Assembly (NCBI RefSeq): GCF_900143005.1
Contig: NZ_FRCS01000008.1
Location: forward strand, 248,001-312,000
DNA length: 64,000 nucleotides
DNA from: Cryptosporangium aurantiacum
GTDB lineage: Bacteria; Actinomycetota; Actinomycetes; Mycobacteriales; Cryptosporangiaceae
Direction: 5' to 3'
Shown here: positions 43,906 through 52,492 of the stretch, in pieces
How positions within the stretch are numbered: the first letter of the stretch is position 1
Layout of the letters: every line of letters begins with the position of its first letter
Notes under the pieces: model-generated
Databases searched by the model: none
Told to the model about the DNA's origin: nothing
Seen by the model: only the letters and a program-made list of their open reading frames with translations
Program-made: the position numbers and the translations under genes

Positions 43906-45326
43906 GCCGCCTGTACGACGTCACGCCGCCCGCCCGCGACCCGCGGTTGCTCGAGCAGTCGATCGGGGCCGAGCGGTACGCCGCGTTCGCCGCGGCCGGC
44001 CGGGACGCCGCCGAGCGGTTCGCCGGACGGAAGATCGTCAACATCAACTCCACGCCCGCCGGCGGCGGTGTCGCCGAGATGCTGGAGAGCCTGGTCTCCT
44101 ACGCCCGCGGCCTGGACATCGACGCCCAGTGGCACGTGATCGAGGGCGACGAGCGGTTCTTCGAGATCACCAAGCGGATCCACAACCACATCTACGGCTT
44201 ACCGGGGGACGACGGCCCGCTCGGCGAGGCGGAGCACGCCGACTACTTCGCCGTTCATCAGGGAGTGCAGGCCCGGCTCGCGGAGATCGTCGGCCCGGAC
44301 GACATCGTCGTGGTGCACGACCCGCAACCCGCGGGGCTGGTGCCGCTGGCCAAGCAGCTGGGCGTCCCGGTGCTGTGGCGGTGCCACATCGGCGTCGACG
44401 TGAGCACGCCGCACGACGTCGAGGGCTGGGAGTTCATCCGGCGGTACGTCGAACCCGCCGACACGTACCTGCTGACCCGGGTGGAGTACGCGCCGGACTG
44501 GATGGAACGCGGCCGGCTGCGGACGCTCCGGTCGTCGATCGACCCGATGGCGCCGAAGAACCGCCCGCTGGAGCCGCAGTTCGTCCGCGACGTGCTGGCC
44601 CACTACGGGCTGATCGCGGGTTCCGCGCCCGCGGGGCTCACGTTCACCCGCAAGGACGGCTCGACGAGCCCGATCGCCCGCCGTGCCGACATCCTCCAGG
44701 CCGGGCCGCCCGCGCCCGCCGACGCGCCGCTCGTCGTCCAGATCTCACGCTGGGACCGGATGAAGGACATGCCGGGCGTCGCCCGCGCGTTCGCCGACCA
44801 CCTGCTCGACACCGACGCGCACCTGGCGCTGGTGGGGCCCGCGATCAGCGGTTACGCGGACGACCCGGAGGGCGCCGAGCAGATGCTGGAGGCGATGAGC
44901 GCCTGGCGCGCGCTGCCCGGCGCGGCCCGGGAACGGATCCACCTGGCGTGCATCCCGATGACCGACCTGGAGGAGAACGCGCTGGTGATCAACGCGCTGC
45001 AGCGGCACGCGGCGGTGATCACCCAGAAGAGCATCTCCGAGGGGTTCGGGCTCACGGTCGTCGAGGCGATGCTCAAGGGGACGCCGGTCGTGGGCAGCAC
45101 GGTCGGCGGGCTGCTGGAGCAGATCGTCGACGCGGAGTCCGGGCTGCTCGTCGAGGCGTCCGACCTGGCCGGGTTCGCCGACGCCCTGCGGCGCCTGCTC
45201 ACCGACGCCGACTACGCCGCGAAGATCGGCGACGCGGGCCGCGAACGCGCGCTCGACCTCTTCACCGCCGACCGCCACCTGGCCCGCTACGGAAAGCTCA
45301 TCGGGGAGACGCTCGCCCGGCGTTGA
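43902..45326 (+). CDS. GT4 glycosyltransferase, trehalose synthase (TreT)-like
   Basis: A 474-residue retaining GT-B glycosyltransferase. The N-terminal domain has NINSTPAGGGVAEMLESL and FEITKRIHNHIYG, typical of TreT, which joins nucleotide-glucose and glucose to trehalose. VVHDPQPAGL and WRCHIGVDVS complete the acceptor side. The donor domain ends with the EX7E motif in SEGFGLTVVEAM. TreT proteins usually have about 410 residues; this one is longer, partly through an insert near FTRKDGSTSPI. Beside a sugar phosphate cyclase, the acceptor may be a cyclitol rather than glucose. Ordinary trehalose synthesis is the alternative. Its ATG overlaps the HAD stop. Confidence 0.82.
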   Translation: MSRLYDVTPPARDPRLLEQSIGAERYAAFAAAGRDAAERFAGRKIVNINSTPAGGGVAEMLESLVSYARGLDIDAQWHVIEGDERFFEITKRIHNHIYGLPGDDGPLGEAEHADYFAVHQGVQARLAEIVGPDDIVVVHDPQPAGLVPLAKQLGVPVLWRCHIGVDVSTPHDVEGWEFIRRYVEPADTYLLTRVEYAPDWMERGRLRTLRSSIDPMAPKNRPLEPQFVRDVLAHYGLIAGSAPAGLTFTRKDGSTSPIARRADILQAGPPAPADAPLVVQISRWDRMKDMPGVARAFADHLLDTDAHLALVGPAISGYADDPEGAEQMLEAMSAWRALPGAARERIHLACIPMTDLEENALVINALQRHAAVITQKSISEGFGLTVVEAMLKGTPVVGSTVGGLLEQIVDAESGLLVEASDLAGFADALRRLLTDADYAAKIGDAGRERALDLFTADRHLARYGKLIGETLARR

Positions 45327-45379
45327 TTCACGCGTGATCGGCCTCTAAGCGCTCCTTAGAGGCCGATCACGGGTGAATC
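45325..45379. terminator. Long imperfect hairpin after the GT4 gene
   Basis: GATTCAC-GC-GTGATCGGCCTCTAAG, a 5-nt loop, then CTTAGAGGCCGATCAC-GG-GTGAATC. That is 23 paired bases with one symmetric two-base mismatch, starting within the GT4 stop codon. It probably ends the HAD/GT4 transcript before lacI. There is no T-tract. Confidence 0.75.
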
Positions 45380-45425
45380 CGCGGAGTGCTTGCGCTCGAT
45401 TCGCGACTGGGCTTAACCTCGCGTC

Positions 45426-45443
45426 CGTCGATACGCATCGACG
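45426..45443. promoter_or_regulatory. LacI-type operator upstream of the lacI-family gene
   Basis: CGTCGAT-ACGC-ATCGACG is a perfect palindrome with the central CG pair usual for LacI-family sites. It lies 22 bp before the regulator's GTG. Its core TCGATACGCATCGACG recurs exactly before the transporter operon, which suggests autoregulation. Confidence 0.8.
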
Positions 45444-45465
45444 GAGCGGCGCGAGGAGGTGGCCG

Positions 45466-46494
45466 GTGGTCGCGTTCACGAGCAAAGACGTGGCCCGGCT
45501 CGCCGGGGTCTCCCAGAGCACGGTCTCCTACGTGATGAGCGGCAAGCGCCCGATCTCCGAGGAGACCCGCCGCCGGGTGCTGGACGCGATCGACCGCCTC
45601 ACCTACGAACCCAACGCCGGGGCGCGTGCGCTGGCCAGCCAGCGGACGAACGTCGTCGGGCTGGTCGTCCCGTTCGGACGCGGGGTCGACACCACCGGAC
45701 TGCTCCCGTTCATCGAGACGATCGCCGGCGCGGCCCGGGCCAGGGACCACGACGTCCTGCTCGTCACCACCGACGAGGGTTCCGCGGGCATCCGGCGGCT
45801 CGCCGGACGGTCGCTGTGCGACGCGATCATCCTGATGGACCTGCACGCCACCGACGACGAGCGGCTGCCGGTCGCCGCGAGCGTCCGCACGCCGGTGATC
45901 CTGATCGGCGTCCCCGAGGATCCGCACGGCCTGCACTGCGTCGACCTCGACTTCGGACAGGCCGCCCGGCTCGCGGTGGACGAGCTGGCCGCGACCGGCC
46001 ACGACCGCCTGGTGCTGGTCGGCCATCCGGGGGAGATCATCGAACGCGACCTCAACTACGTCCGGCGCTTCTACGACGCTGCCCGGGTCGCCGCCGCCGG
46101 CCACGGCCTGCCGCTGGAGGTCGTGGCGCCGGTGGAGTGGGGCCGGGCCGCCGCGGGCGAGACCGCCGACCGGCTCGCCACCCGGGTGGCCGGCCGGCTC
46201 GGCGTGATCATCCCGGCGTCGAACACCGTCCAGCCGGTCGTCCACGCGCTCACCGCGCGCGGCGTGGTCCCCGGCCGGGACCTCTCGGTGATCGGTCTGC
46301 TCACCGACGCCGCGGCGGCCGAAGCCGAGCCGCCGATCACCAACGTCTCCCTCGAACCCCGGGACGTCTCCCGGCGCGCGATGGAGACCCTGTTCCGCCT
46401 GCTCGAACAGCCCGCGGAGGCACCTCGTCCCCCGCGGGTCGACCTGGTCGCCCCCCAACTCACCCGTCGGCAGACGGTGATGCCCGCGCCGTAG
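45466..46494 (+). CDS. LacI-family transcriptional repressor
   Basis: A 342-residue repressor: the N-terminal LacI helix-turn-helix (TSKDVARLAGVSQSTVSYVMSG) and hinge helix NAGARALASQRTNVVGLV, followed by a periplasmic-binding-protein-like effector domain. GTG 45466 was chosen because AGGAGG lies five bases upstream and the HTH then begins at residue 4. The matching palindromes before this gene and before the sugar transporter operon make it the local regulator, presumably released by the imported sugar or a breakdown product. Confidence 0.92.
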   Translation: MVAFTSKDVARLAGVSQSTVSYVMSGKRPISEETRRRVLDAIDRLTYEPNAGARALASQRTNVVGLVVPFGRGVDTTGLLPFIETIAGAARARDHDVLLVTTDEGSAGIRRLAGRSLCDAIILMDLHATDDERLPVAASVRTPVILIGVPEDPHGLHCVDLDFGQAARLAVDELAATGHDRLVLVGHPGEIIERDLNYVRRFYDAARVAAAGHGLPLEVVAPVEWGRAAAGETADRLATRVAGRLGVIIPASNTVQPVVHALTARGVVPGRDLSVIGLLTDAAAAEAEPPITNVSLEPRDVSRRAMETLFRLLEQPAEAPRPPRVDLVAPQLTRRQTVMPAP

Positions 46495-46531
46495 CACGCG
46501 GGGAGGTCACCGTCCTTACGCACGCCGCTCA

Positions 46532-46547
46532 TCGATACGCATCGACG
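46532..46547. promoter_or_regulatory. LacI-type operator upstream of the sugar ABC operon
   Basis: TCGATACGCATCGACG is identical over 16 bp to the core of the site before the lacI-family gene. It lies 22 bp before the substrate-binding protein's ATG, inside the 75-bp intergenic gap. Confidence 0.8.
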
Positions 46548-46569
46548 ATCCCCCGGGAAAGGACCGCAC

Positions 46570-47790
46570 ATGGATCAGCGTCGATCGATGTTCCGCACCG
46601 CAGCCGCTCTGGCGCTGGTGCTTCCGCTCGCTCTCGCCGGCTGCGGCGGTGGCGGCGGCTCGTCCGGAGACTCCACGTCCTTACGAGTCCTCGACTACTA
46701 CAACAACGACCCCGACAAGCCCGTCTACGACAGGGTGCTGAAGGCCTGCGCCGACGAGAACGGCCTGACGATCGAGCGGGAGGCGGTGCCCGGCGACACG
46801 TTGATCGCCAAGGTGCTGCAGCAGAGCTCGTCCCGGACGCTGCCGGACGTCCTCATGCTCGACAACCCCGACCTGCAGCAGATCGCGGCGACCGGTGCGC
46901 TCTCCCCGCTGTCCGACTACAACCTGAACGCCGACGGGTACGTGCCCGGCGTCGTCGCCGCGTCGACCTACGAGGACAAGCTCTACGGTCTGCAGCCGGT
47001 CACGAACACGATCGGACTGTTCTACAACAAGGACATCCTGGCGAAAGCCGGCGTGAAGCCGCCGACGACCTGGGCCGAGCTCCGCACCGCCGCGAAGAAG
47101 CTGACCAAGGGCAAGCAATACGGCGTCGCGTTCTCCGCGCCGGCCAACTACGAGGGCACCTGGCAGTTCCTGCCGTTCATGTGGTCGAACGGCGGCGACG
47201 AGAAGAACATCGCGACACCGGAGACCGCCGCGGCGCTCCAGCTCTGGGTCGACCTGGTGAACGACGGCTCAGCGTCGAAGTCGGTGGTCAGCTGGACGCA
47301 GGCGGACGTCGCCGACCAGTTCCGGGCGGGCAATGCCGCGCTGATGGTGAACGGACCGTGGCAGTTCCCGCTGCTCAACGAGAACAAGGACCTGAACTAC
47401 GACGTCGTCCCGATCCCGGCGCCGAAGGCGGGTGGCACCGCGGTCGCCCCGCTCGGTGGCGAGACCTGGACCGTCCCGAACACCGGCAACAAAGACAAGC
47501 AGAAGAACGCGGCGAAGATCGTCGCCTGCCTGAACTCGGACGAGAACCAGTTGCTGCTCGCCAAGGAGCGGCAGACCGTGCCGACGAAGTCGGCGCTGCA
47601 GGCGAAGTTCGTCGCCGATCAGCCGACGATGGCCGCGTTCAGCAAGCTCGTCGAGGACGCCAGGGCCCGCACCGGTGAGCTCGGTGAGGACTGGCCGAAG
47701 GCAGCCACCAAGATCTACACGGCCGTCCAGTCAGCGCTGACCGGCGGGGCGCCCCCGCTGAAGGCGCTGCAGGACGCCCAGAATGGCTGA
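46570..47790 (+). CDS. Sugar ABC transporter substrate-binding lipoprotein
   Basis: A 406-residue extracellular solute-binding protein (family 1, maltose/multiple-sugar type). The signal peptide ends in lipobox LALAGC with lipid-anchored Cys25 followed by a Gly-rich spacer. Later motifs are YGLQPVTNTIGLFYNKDILAKAG and MVNGPWQF. The ATG has GGGAAAGGA upstream. It is the first gene of the transporter operon under the LacI-type operator, and its 3' end overlaps the first permease gene by 8 bp. The ligand is likely an oligosaccharide or alpha-glycoside, as judged from the GH31 enzyme downstream. Confidence 0.93.
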   Translation: MDQRRSMFRTAAALALVLPLALAGCGGGGGSSGDSTSLRVLDYYNNDPDKPVYDRVLKACADENGLTIEREAVPGDTLIAKVLQQSSSRTLPDVLMLDNPDLQQIAATGALSPLSDYNLNADGYVPGVVAASTYEDKLYGLQPVTNTIGLFYNKDILAKAGVKPPTTWAELRTAAKKLTKGKQYGVAFSAPANYEGTWQFLPFMWSNGGDEKNIATPETAAALQLWVDLVNDGSASKSVVSWTQADVADQFRAGNAALMVNGPWQFPLLNENKDLNYDVVPIPAPKAGGTAVAPLGGETWTVPNTGNKDKQKNAAKIVACLNSDENQLLLAKERQTVPTKSALQAKFVADQPTMAAFSKLVEDARARTGELGEDWPKAATKIYTAVQSALTGGAPPLKALQDAQNG

Positions 47791-48652
47791 TCTACGCCGC
47801 CGGCACCGGGCACTGGAAATCCTGTTCCTGGTGCCGGCGGTGGCCTACCTCGTGCTGTTCTTCGGCTACCCGGTGGTCAAGAACGTCGTGATGGGCTTCC
47901 AGAAGTACACGACGTCGACGTTCTACACCGGCGAGGCGCCCTGGGTGGGGCTCGCGAACTACAGCGCGGTGATCGGCTCCGCGGTGTTCGACAAGGCGGT
48001 GCTCAACACCGCGCTGTTCACCGCGGGGTCGATCGCCGGGCAGTTCGTGCTCGGCCTGGCGATCGCGGTGTACTTCCGGCGCCGGTTCCCGCTGTCGGGC
48101 CTGCTGCGCTCGTTGCTGTTGCTGCCCTGGCTGATCCCGCTGATCGTGGCCAGCGCGGTGTGGCGCTGGATCCTCGACCAGGACAACGGGGTCCTGAACC
48201 GGGTTCTCCCCACCGATCCGGGCTGGCTGACCAGCACGTCGCTGGCGCTGATCGCCTGCATCATCGTCAACATCTGGATCGGCATCCCGTTCAACGCGAC
48301 GATCCTCTACGGCGGGCTGCAGGACATCCCCACCGATCTCTACGAGGCCGCCGCGCTGGACGGCGCCACGGGCTGGCGGGCGTTCCGCTACGTCACCTGG
48401 CCGCTGCTGCGGCCCGTGGTCAACGTCGTCCTGGTGCTCGGGCTGGTCTACACGATCAAGGTGCTCGACCTGATCCTGGGCCTGACCCGGGGCGGCCCGG
48501 CCAACGCGACCCAGACGCTCGCGACGCAGTCGTACCACCTGTCGTTCGTGGAGTTCGACTTCGGACAGGGCGCCGCACTCGGCAACATCCTGATCGCGGT
48601 GTCGCTGGTGTTCGCCTTTCTCTACCTGCGCGCCGCCCGGAGGGAAGCATGA
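47783..48652 (+). CDS. Sugar ABC transporter permease (MalF-type)
   Basis: A 289-residue inner-membrane permease with six hydrophobic helices and the cytoplasmic EAA loop (YEAAALDGATGWRAFRYVTWPLL) that contacts the ATPase. It overlaps the binding-protein gene by 8 bp and the second permease by ATGA. It forms a heterodimer with the next protein. Confidence 0.95.
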   Translation: MADLRRRHRALEILFLVPAVAYLVLFFGYPVVKNVVMGFQKYTTSTFYTGEAPWVGLANYSAVIGSAVFDKAVLNTALFTAGSIAGQFVLGLAIAVYFRRRFPLSGLLRSLLLLPWLIPLIVASAVWRWILDQDNGVLNRVLPTDPGWLTSTSLALIACIIVNIWIGIPFNATILYGGLQDIPTDLYEAAALDGATGWRAFRYVTWPLLRPVVNVVLVLGLVYTIKVLDLILGLTRGGPANATQTLATQSYHLSFVEFDFGQGAALGNILIAVSLVFAFLYLRAARREA

Positions 48653-49449
48653 AGTCCTGGGGATGGACCGCCGGCGGCATCCTGATCCTCGCCGTCGTCC
48701 TGTTCCCGATCTACTGGATGGTCAACGTCTCGCTGCAGCCGTCCAGCGGCGCGGTCGAGACGCCGTGGGTCCCGGTCGACCTCGACTTCAGCGGGTACGC
48801 GAAAGCGATCCGCGACCAGGGCGGCCACCTGATGACCAGCCTGATCATCTCGCTCGGCAGCGTGGTGTTCAGCCTGCTGATCGCCGCGCCCGCCGCGTAC
48901 GCGCTGGCACACCTGCGGATCCGCTGGGCCGGCGCAGTGCTGCTCGGCGTCCTGCTCAGCCAGATGGTGCCCGGCATCGTCGTCGCCAACGCGCTCTACA
49001 GCGCGTACAACGACCTCGGCCTGCTCAACTCGATCGGCGGCCTGATCCTCGCCGATTCCAGCACCGGCATCCCGTTCGCGATGCTGATCCTGCGCGCGTT
49101 CATGGGCGCGCTGCCCCGCGAAGTGATCGAGGCGGCGTGGGTCGACGGCGCCGGCCCGCTGCGCACGTTCCGCTCGATCGTGCTGCCGATGAGCCGGAAC
49201 GCGCTGGTCACCGCCGCGCTCTTCACGTTCCTGTTCACCTGGGGCGACTTCCTGTTCGCGCTGACGCTCACCACGACCGAGGACGTCCGGCCGGTGACGC
49301 TCGGCCTCTACACGTACATCGGAACGTTCGTCGAGGACTGGAGTTCGGTGATGGCCACCGCGGTCCTGGCGTCGATCCCCGCGGTCGTGCTGCTCGCAGT
49401 GGCGCAGCGGTACGTCGCGGCAGGCACCACCGCAGGCTCTCTCAAGTAG
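48649..49449 (+). CDS. Sugar ABC transporter permease (MalG-type)
   Basis: A 266-residue permease with six hydrophobic helices and EAA loop IEAAWVDGAGPLRTFRSIVLP. ATG 48649 has GGAGGGAAGC directly upstream and overlaps the preceding stop. No ATPase gene follows, so the pair probably uses a shared MsiK-type ATPase encoded elsewhere, as is common in actinomycetes. Confidence 0.95.
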   Translation: MKSWGWTAGGILILAVVLFPIYWMVNVSLQPSSGAVETPWVPVDLDFSGYAKAIRDQGGHLMTSLIISLGSVVFSLLIAAPAAYALAHLRIRWAGAVLLGVLLSQMVPGIVVANALYSAYNDLGLLNSIGGLILADSSTGIPFAMLILRAFMGALPREVIEAAWVDGAGPLRTFRSIVLPMSRNALVTAALFTFLFTWGDFLFALTLTTTEDVRPVTLGLYTYIGTFVEDWSSVMATAVLASIPAVVLLAVAQRYVAAGTTAGSLK

Positions 49450-49458
49450 GAGGAACCG

Positions 49459-51426
49459 TTGAACGCACTGGAAGTGCGCTTCCAGCACGAGGTGCTCAGG
49501 ATCGAACCGTGGGGCGCGGACAGCGTCCGGGTCCGTTCCGCGCGGGAGGCGATTCCGTCGTCAGACGTGGGGGCGCTGACCGACCCGCCGCCGTCCGGTC
49601 CCGTCACGATCGACGGCGGGAAGCTGGTCAACGGCGAGCTGACCGTTCTCGTGGACATCCCGGAAGGCGACGGGTTCCCCTTTCCGGTGGTGCGATTCGT
49701 ACGGACGTCGACCGGCGAGGAGTTGCTGGCCGAGGAGCGTGAGCACTTCTGGTGGCCGGGTGCGCGGGTCTTCTACGGCAACCGGTCCGGCGCCGGTGAG
49801 GTGCACCAGCAGTTCAAGGCGTACCCGGGCGAGCGGCTCTACGGGATGGGCCAGCGCACCCACGGCCGCCTCGACCACAAGGGACTCGCGCTCGACCTGG
49901 TGCAGCGCAACGCCGAGGTGTCGATCCCGTTCGTGCTGAGCAACCGCGGCTACGGCTTCCTGTGGAACAACCCGGCGGTCGGGCGGGTGGAGTTCGCCGA
50001 CAACGTCACCCGCTGGACGGCGTCCCAGGCGCGCGGGATCGACTACTGGATGACGGCCGGGTCGCCGGCCGCGATCTTGGCCCGATACGCGGACGCCACC
50101 GGGCACGCGCCGCGGCTGCCGTCGTGGGCGTCCGGGTTCTGGCAGTGCAAGCTGCGCTACCGGAACCAGGAGGAGCTGCTGTCCGTGGCGCGGGAGCACA
50201 AGCGCCGGGGCCTCCCGCTGGAGGTGATCGTCACCGACTTCTTCCACTGGACCGCGATGGGCGACTACAAGTTCGACCCCGCCGAGTACCCGGACCCGGC
50301 GGCGATGATGGCCGAGCTCTCCGACCTGGGCGTCCGGCTGATGGTCTCGATCTGGCCGACGATCTCGCCGCTCTCGGAGAACTACGAGACGCTGCGCGAC
50401 GGCGGGATGCTGGTCGGCACCGACCAGGGGGCCGAGTTCCACGCCACGATCCGCGACAAGGGCATGGCCGTGCCGATGCCGATCGCGTTCCACGACCCGA
50501 CGAACCCACGGACCCGGGAGTTCCTCTGGTCGGTCGCCAAGAAGAACTACTTCGACCTGGGCGTCCGGGTCTGGTGGCTGGACGCCTGCGAGCCGGAGCT
50601 GAACCCGGGCCACCCGGCGAACCTGGCGTTTCACGCCGGGCCGGGCGCGGAGGTCGCGAACATCTACCCGCGGGAGACCGCGCGGATGTTCGCCGAGGGG
50701 ATGGCTGCCGCCGGTGACCCGGAAACCGTGCTGCTGTGCCGCTCCGCCTGGGCGGGTTCGCAGAAGTACTCGGCGGCGGTCTGGTCGGGTGACATCCCGG
50801 CCACCTGGGAATCGCTGCGCCGCCAGGTGCGGGCCGGGCTGTCGATCGCGATCGCCGGCATTCCGTGGTGGACCACCGACATCGGTGGCTTCCACGGCGG
50901 CGACGCGTCCGACGAGGACTTCCGCGAGCTGATCGTCCGGTGGTTCCAGTACGGGGCGTTCTGTCCGCTGTTCCGGCTGCACGGCAACCGCGAGCCACGG
51001 ATGTCGACCGGCTGGGACATGACCGGCGGCCCGAACGAGGTGTGGGCGTTCGGGGACACCGCGTACCCGATCATCAAATCGGTGATGGAGATGCGGGAAC
51101 GGCTGCGGCCGTACCTGCATCAACAGCTTGATCGAGCGGCGTCCGAGGGGCTTCCGGCCATGCGGCCGCTCTTCGTCGATTTTCCGGACGACGAACAGGC
51201 CTGGGACGTCGACGACCAGCTGATGTTCGGGCCCGACGTGCTGGTCGCACCCGTCCTGGAAGCCGGCGCCCGTGCGCGGAGCGTGTACCTGCCGCGCGGA
51301 TCGCGGTGGACGCACGTCTGGAGCGGGCAGGTTCTCGAGGGCGGCACCACGATCGAGGCCGACGCTCCCCTGCACGAGATCCCGGTCTACCTCCGCGACG
51401 GAGCGGTTGTCCCCGTGGCCGGCTGA
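49459..51426 (+). CDS. GH31 alpha-glycosidase (alpha-xylosidase or alpha-glucosidase)
   Basis: A 655-residue glycoside hydrolase family 31 enzyme without a signal peptide, so it acts on imported sugar. An N-terminal beta-sandwich (1-155) precedes the TIM barrel (155-540) and C-terminal beta domains. The nucleophile is Asp375 in WWLDACEPE and the acid/base is Asp445 in WSGDI. It starts with TTG at 49459, well supported by AGGAGG six bases upstream, 9 bp after the second permease. The WLDxxEPE form is frequent in alpha-xylosidases and related enzymes, but specificity cannot be fixed by sequence reading. It is the catabolic enzyme of the LacI-controlled operon. Confidence 0.9.
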   Translation: MNALEVRFQHEVLRIEPWGADSVRVRSAREAIPSSDVGALTDPPPSGPVTIDGGKLVNGELTVLVDIPEGDGFPFPVVRFVRTSTGEELLAEEREHFWWPGARVFYGNRSGAGEVHQQFKAYPGERLYGMGQRTHGRLDHKGLALDLVQRNAEVSIPFVLSNRGYGFLWNNPAVGRVEFADNVTRWTASQARGIDYWMTAGSPAAILARYADATGHAPRLPSWASGFWQCKLRYRNQEELLSVAREHKRRGLPLEVIVTDFFHWTAMGDYKFDPAEYPDPAAMMAELSDLGVRLMVSIWPTISPLSENYETLRDGGMLVGTDQGAEFHATIRDKGMAVPMPIAFHDPTNPRTREFLWSVAKKNYFDLGVRVWWLDACEPELNPGHPANLAFHAGPGAEVANIYPRETARMFAEGMAAAGDPETVLLCRSAWAGSQKYSAAVWSGDIPATWESLRRQVRAGLSIAIAGIPWWTTDIGGFHGGDASDEDFRELIVRWFQYGAFCPLFRLHGNREPRMSTGWDMTGGPNEVWAFGDTAYPIIKSVMEMRERLRPYLHQQLDRAASEGLPAMRPLFVDFPDDEQAWDVDDQLMFGPDVLVAPVLEAGARARSVYLPRGSRWTHVWSGQVLEGGTTIEADAPLHEIPVYLRDGAVVPVAG

Positions 51427-51517
51427 GGTTTTTGCGGGGCTGTGGATAACCGAGGTCGCGGCCCCGCGGGATTCGAGGATGGCGGCACCCGATCGCCGAG
51501 AGGTGGGTGCCGCCCCG

Positions 51518-52486
51518 ATGAGCAAGCCGCGCCGCGCACGGAGCCTGGCCGCGTACGAGAGGCACGCCGAGCGTCACGCCGCGCTCGTCGCCCGACGAAC
51601 CGGGGACCCCCGATTCGCCCAGCGGACGATCCTCGCCGACGGCTCCGAGTGCGTGACGCTGCCTCCGCACGTCGGCGGACTCTTCTCCGACCAGCGTGAA
51701 CGCTTCCGGGCGAAGTTCGGACGTGACATCGAGCCCGGGGATCCCGTGTTCTTCGATCCGGAGGCCGACACCCCCGTTCCCTATCCTCCGGAAAAGCTCA
51801 ACGCGGCGCTGCTCGCCGCAGCTGAGAAGTCCGGCGACGAACTGACGATCGCTCTGGTGCGGGCGGCGGTCGAGGTCGGCTACTTCATCACCGACGAGAA
51901 CGAGCACCTGTACTCCGTGCAGGAGATCGATGCTTACGAGGCCGCGGTCTCCCGGTACTTGGACGCCGGGCCCGAGGCGGAGTACTACGCGGAAGCCATC
52001 GACGAGCTGTACGACATCGTCTCCGCCCTGGTCGACGGTGACGCTGACACCGCGGCAGCACGCGCCATCCTCGACCTACCCCGGCGCGTCTCGTACGAGG
52101 AGGACGAGGACGCCGCCGAGGCCGCGTACCTCGCGGTCCTGCGGTGCACGCTGATCCTGCTGTTCGCCGCCTCGCGAGCCGGGATCGACGAAGTGGAGCT
52201 GCAAGCCGCCACCGCGTGGGTCAGCGACACCTTCGGTTGCGAGTACGCCCAGCGGGCCGCGGTGGTGGCAATCCCCCTGTGCCGGACGAAGGATCCGGCT
52301 GCGCAGCAGGAGCTCTTCGGTAAGTCCGGCGAACTGACCGTGGGAGACCTGCTCGACCTGCTGGGGGACGAGTCCGCGCCCGCGATGATCTGGCTGGTGG
52401 CCGGGCTCGTGGCCACTGTCGGGGACGGGGACGTGAACTGGCTCCGGCACGTGGTCCACGAGGCGCTGGACGACGAGGACTTCTGA
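51518..52486 (+). CDS. Hypothetical protein
   Basis: A 322-residue soluble acidic protein of unrecognised family. A basic N-terminal segment (SKPRRARSLAAYERHAERHAA) is followed by helical sequence rich in Asp/Glu (YEEDEDAAEAAYLAV, LDDEDF end). There is no signal peptide or transmembrane helix. ATG 51518 is taken as start; a GTG five codons upstream is equally possible and neither has an ideal ribosome binding site. It is 6 bp from the convergent metallophosphoesterase gene and 91 bp after the GH31 gene. Confidence 0.6.
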   Translation: MSKPRRARSLAAYERHAERHAALVARRTGDPRFAQRTILADGSECVTLPPHVGGLFSDQRERFRAKFGRDIEPGDPVFFDPEADTPVPYPPEKLNAALLAAAEKSGDELTIALVRAAVEVGYFITDENEHLYSVQEIDAYEAAVSRYLDAGPEAEYYAEAIDELYDIVSALVDGDADTAAARAILDLPRRVSYEEDEDAAEAAYLAVLRCTLILLFAASRAGIDEVELQAATAWVSDTFGCEYAQRAAVVAIPLCRTKDPAAQQELFGKSGELTVGDLLDLLGDESAPAMIWLVAGLVATVGDGDVNWLRHVVHEALDDEDF

Positions 52487-52492
52487 GGACCG

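Noticed and set aside
45459-47678. Open frame of 739 codons overlapping lacI and the binding-protein gene
   Set aside because: Arg/Gly/Pro-rich shadow in another frame of two well-supported genes.
49561-51525. Open frame of 654 codons antisense to GH31
   Set aside because: Shadow; the plus strand encodes complete GH31 catalytic motifs.
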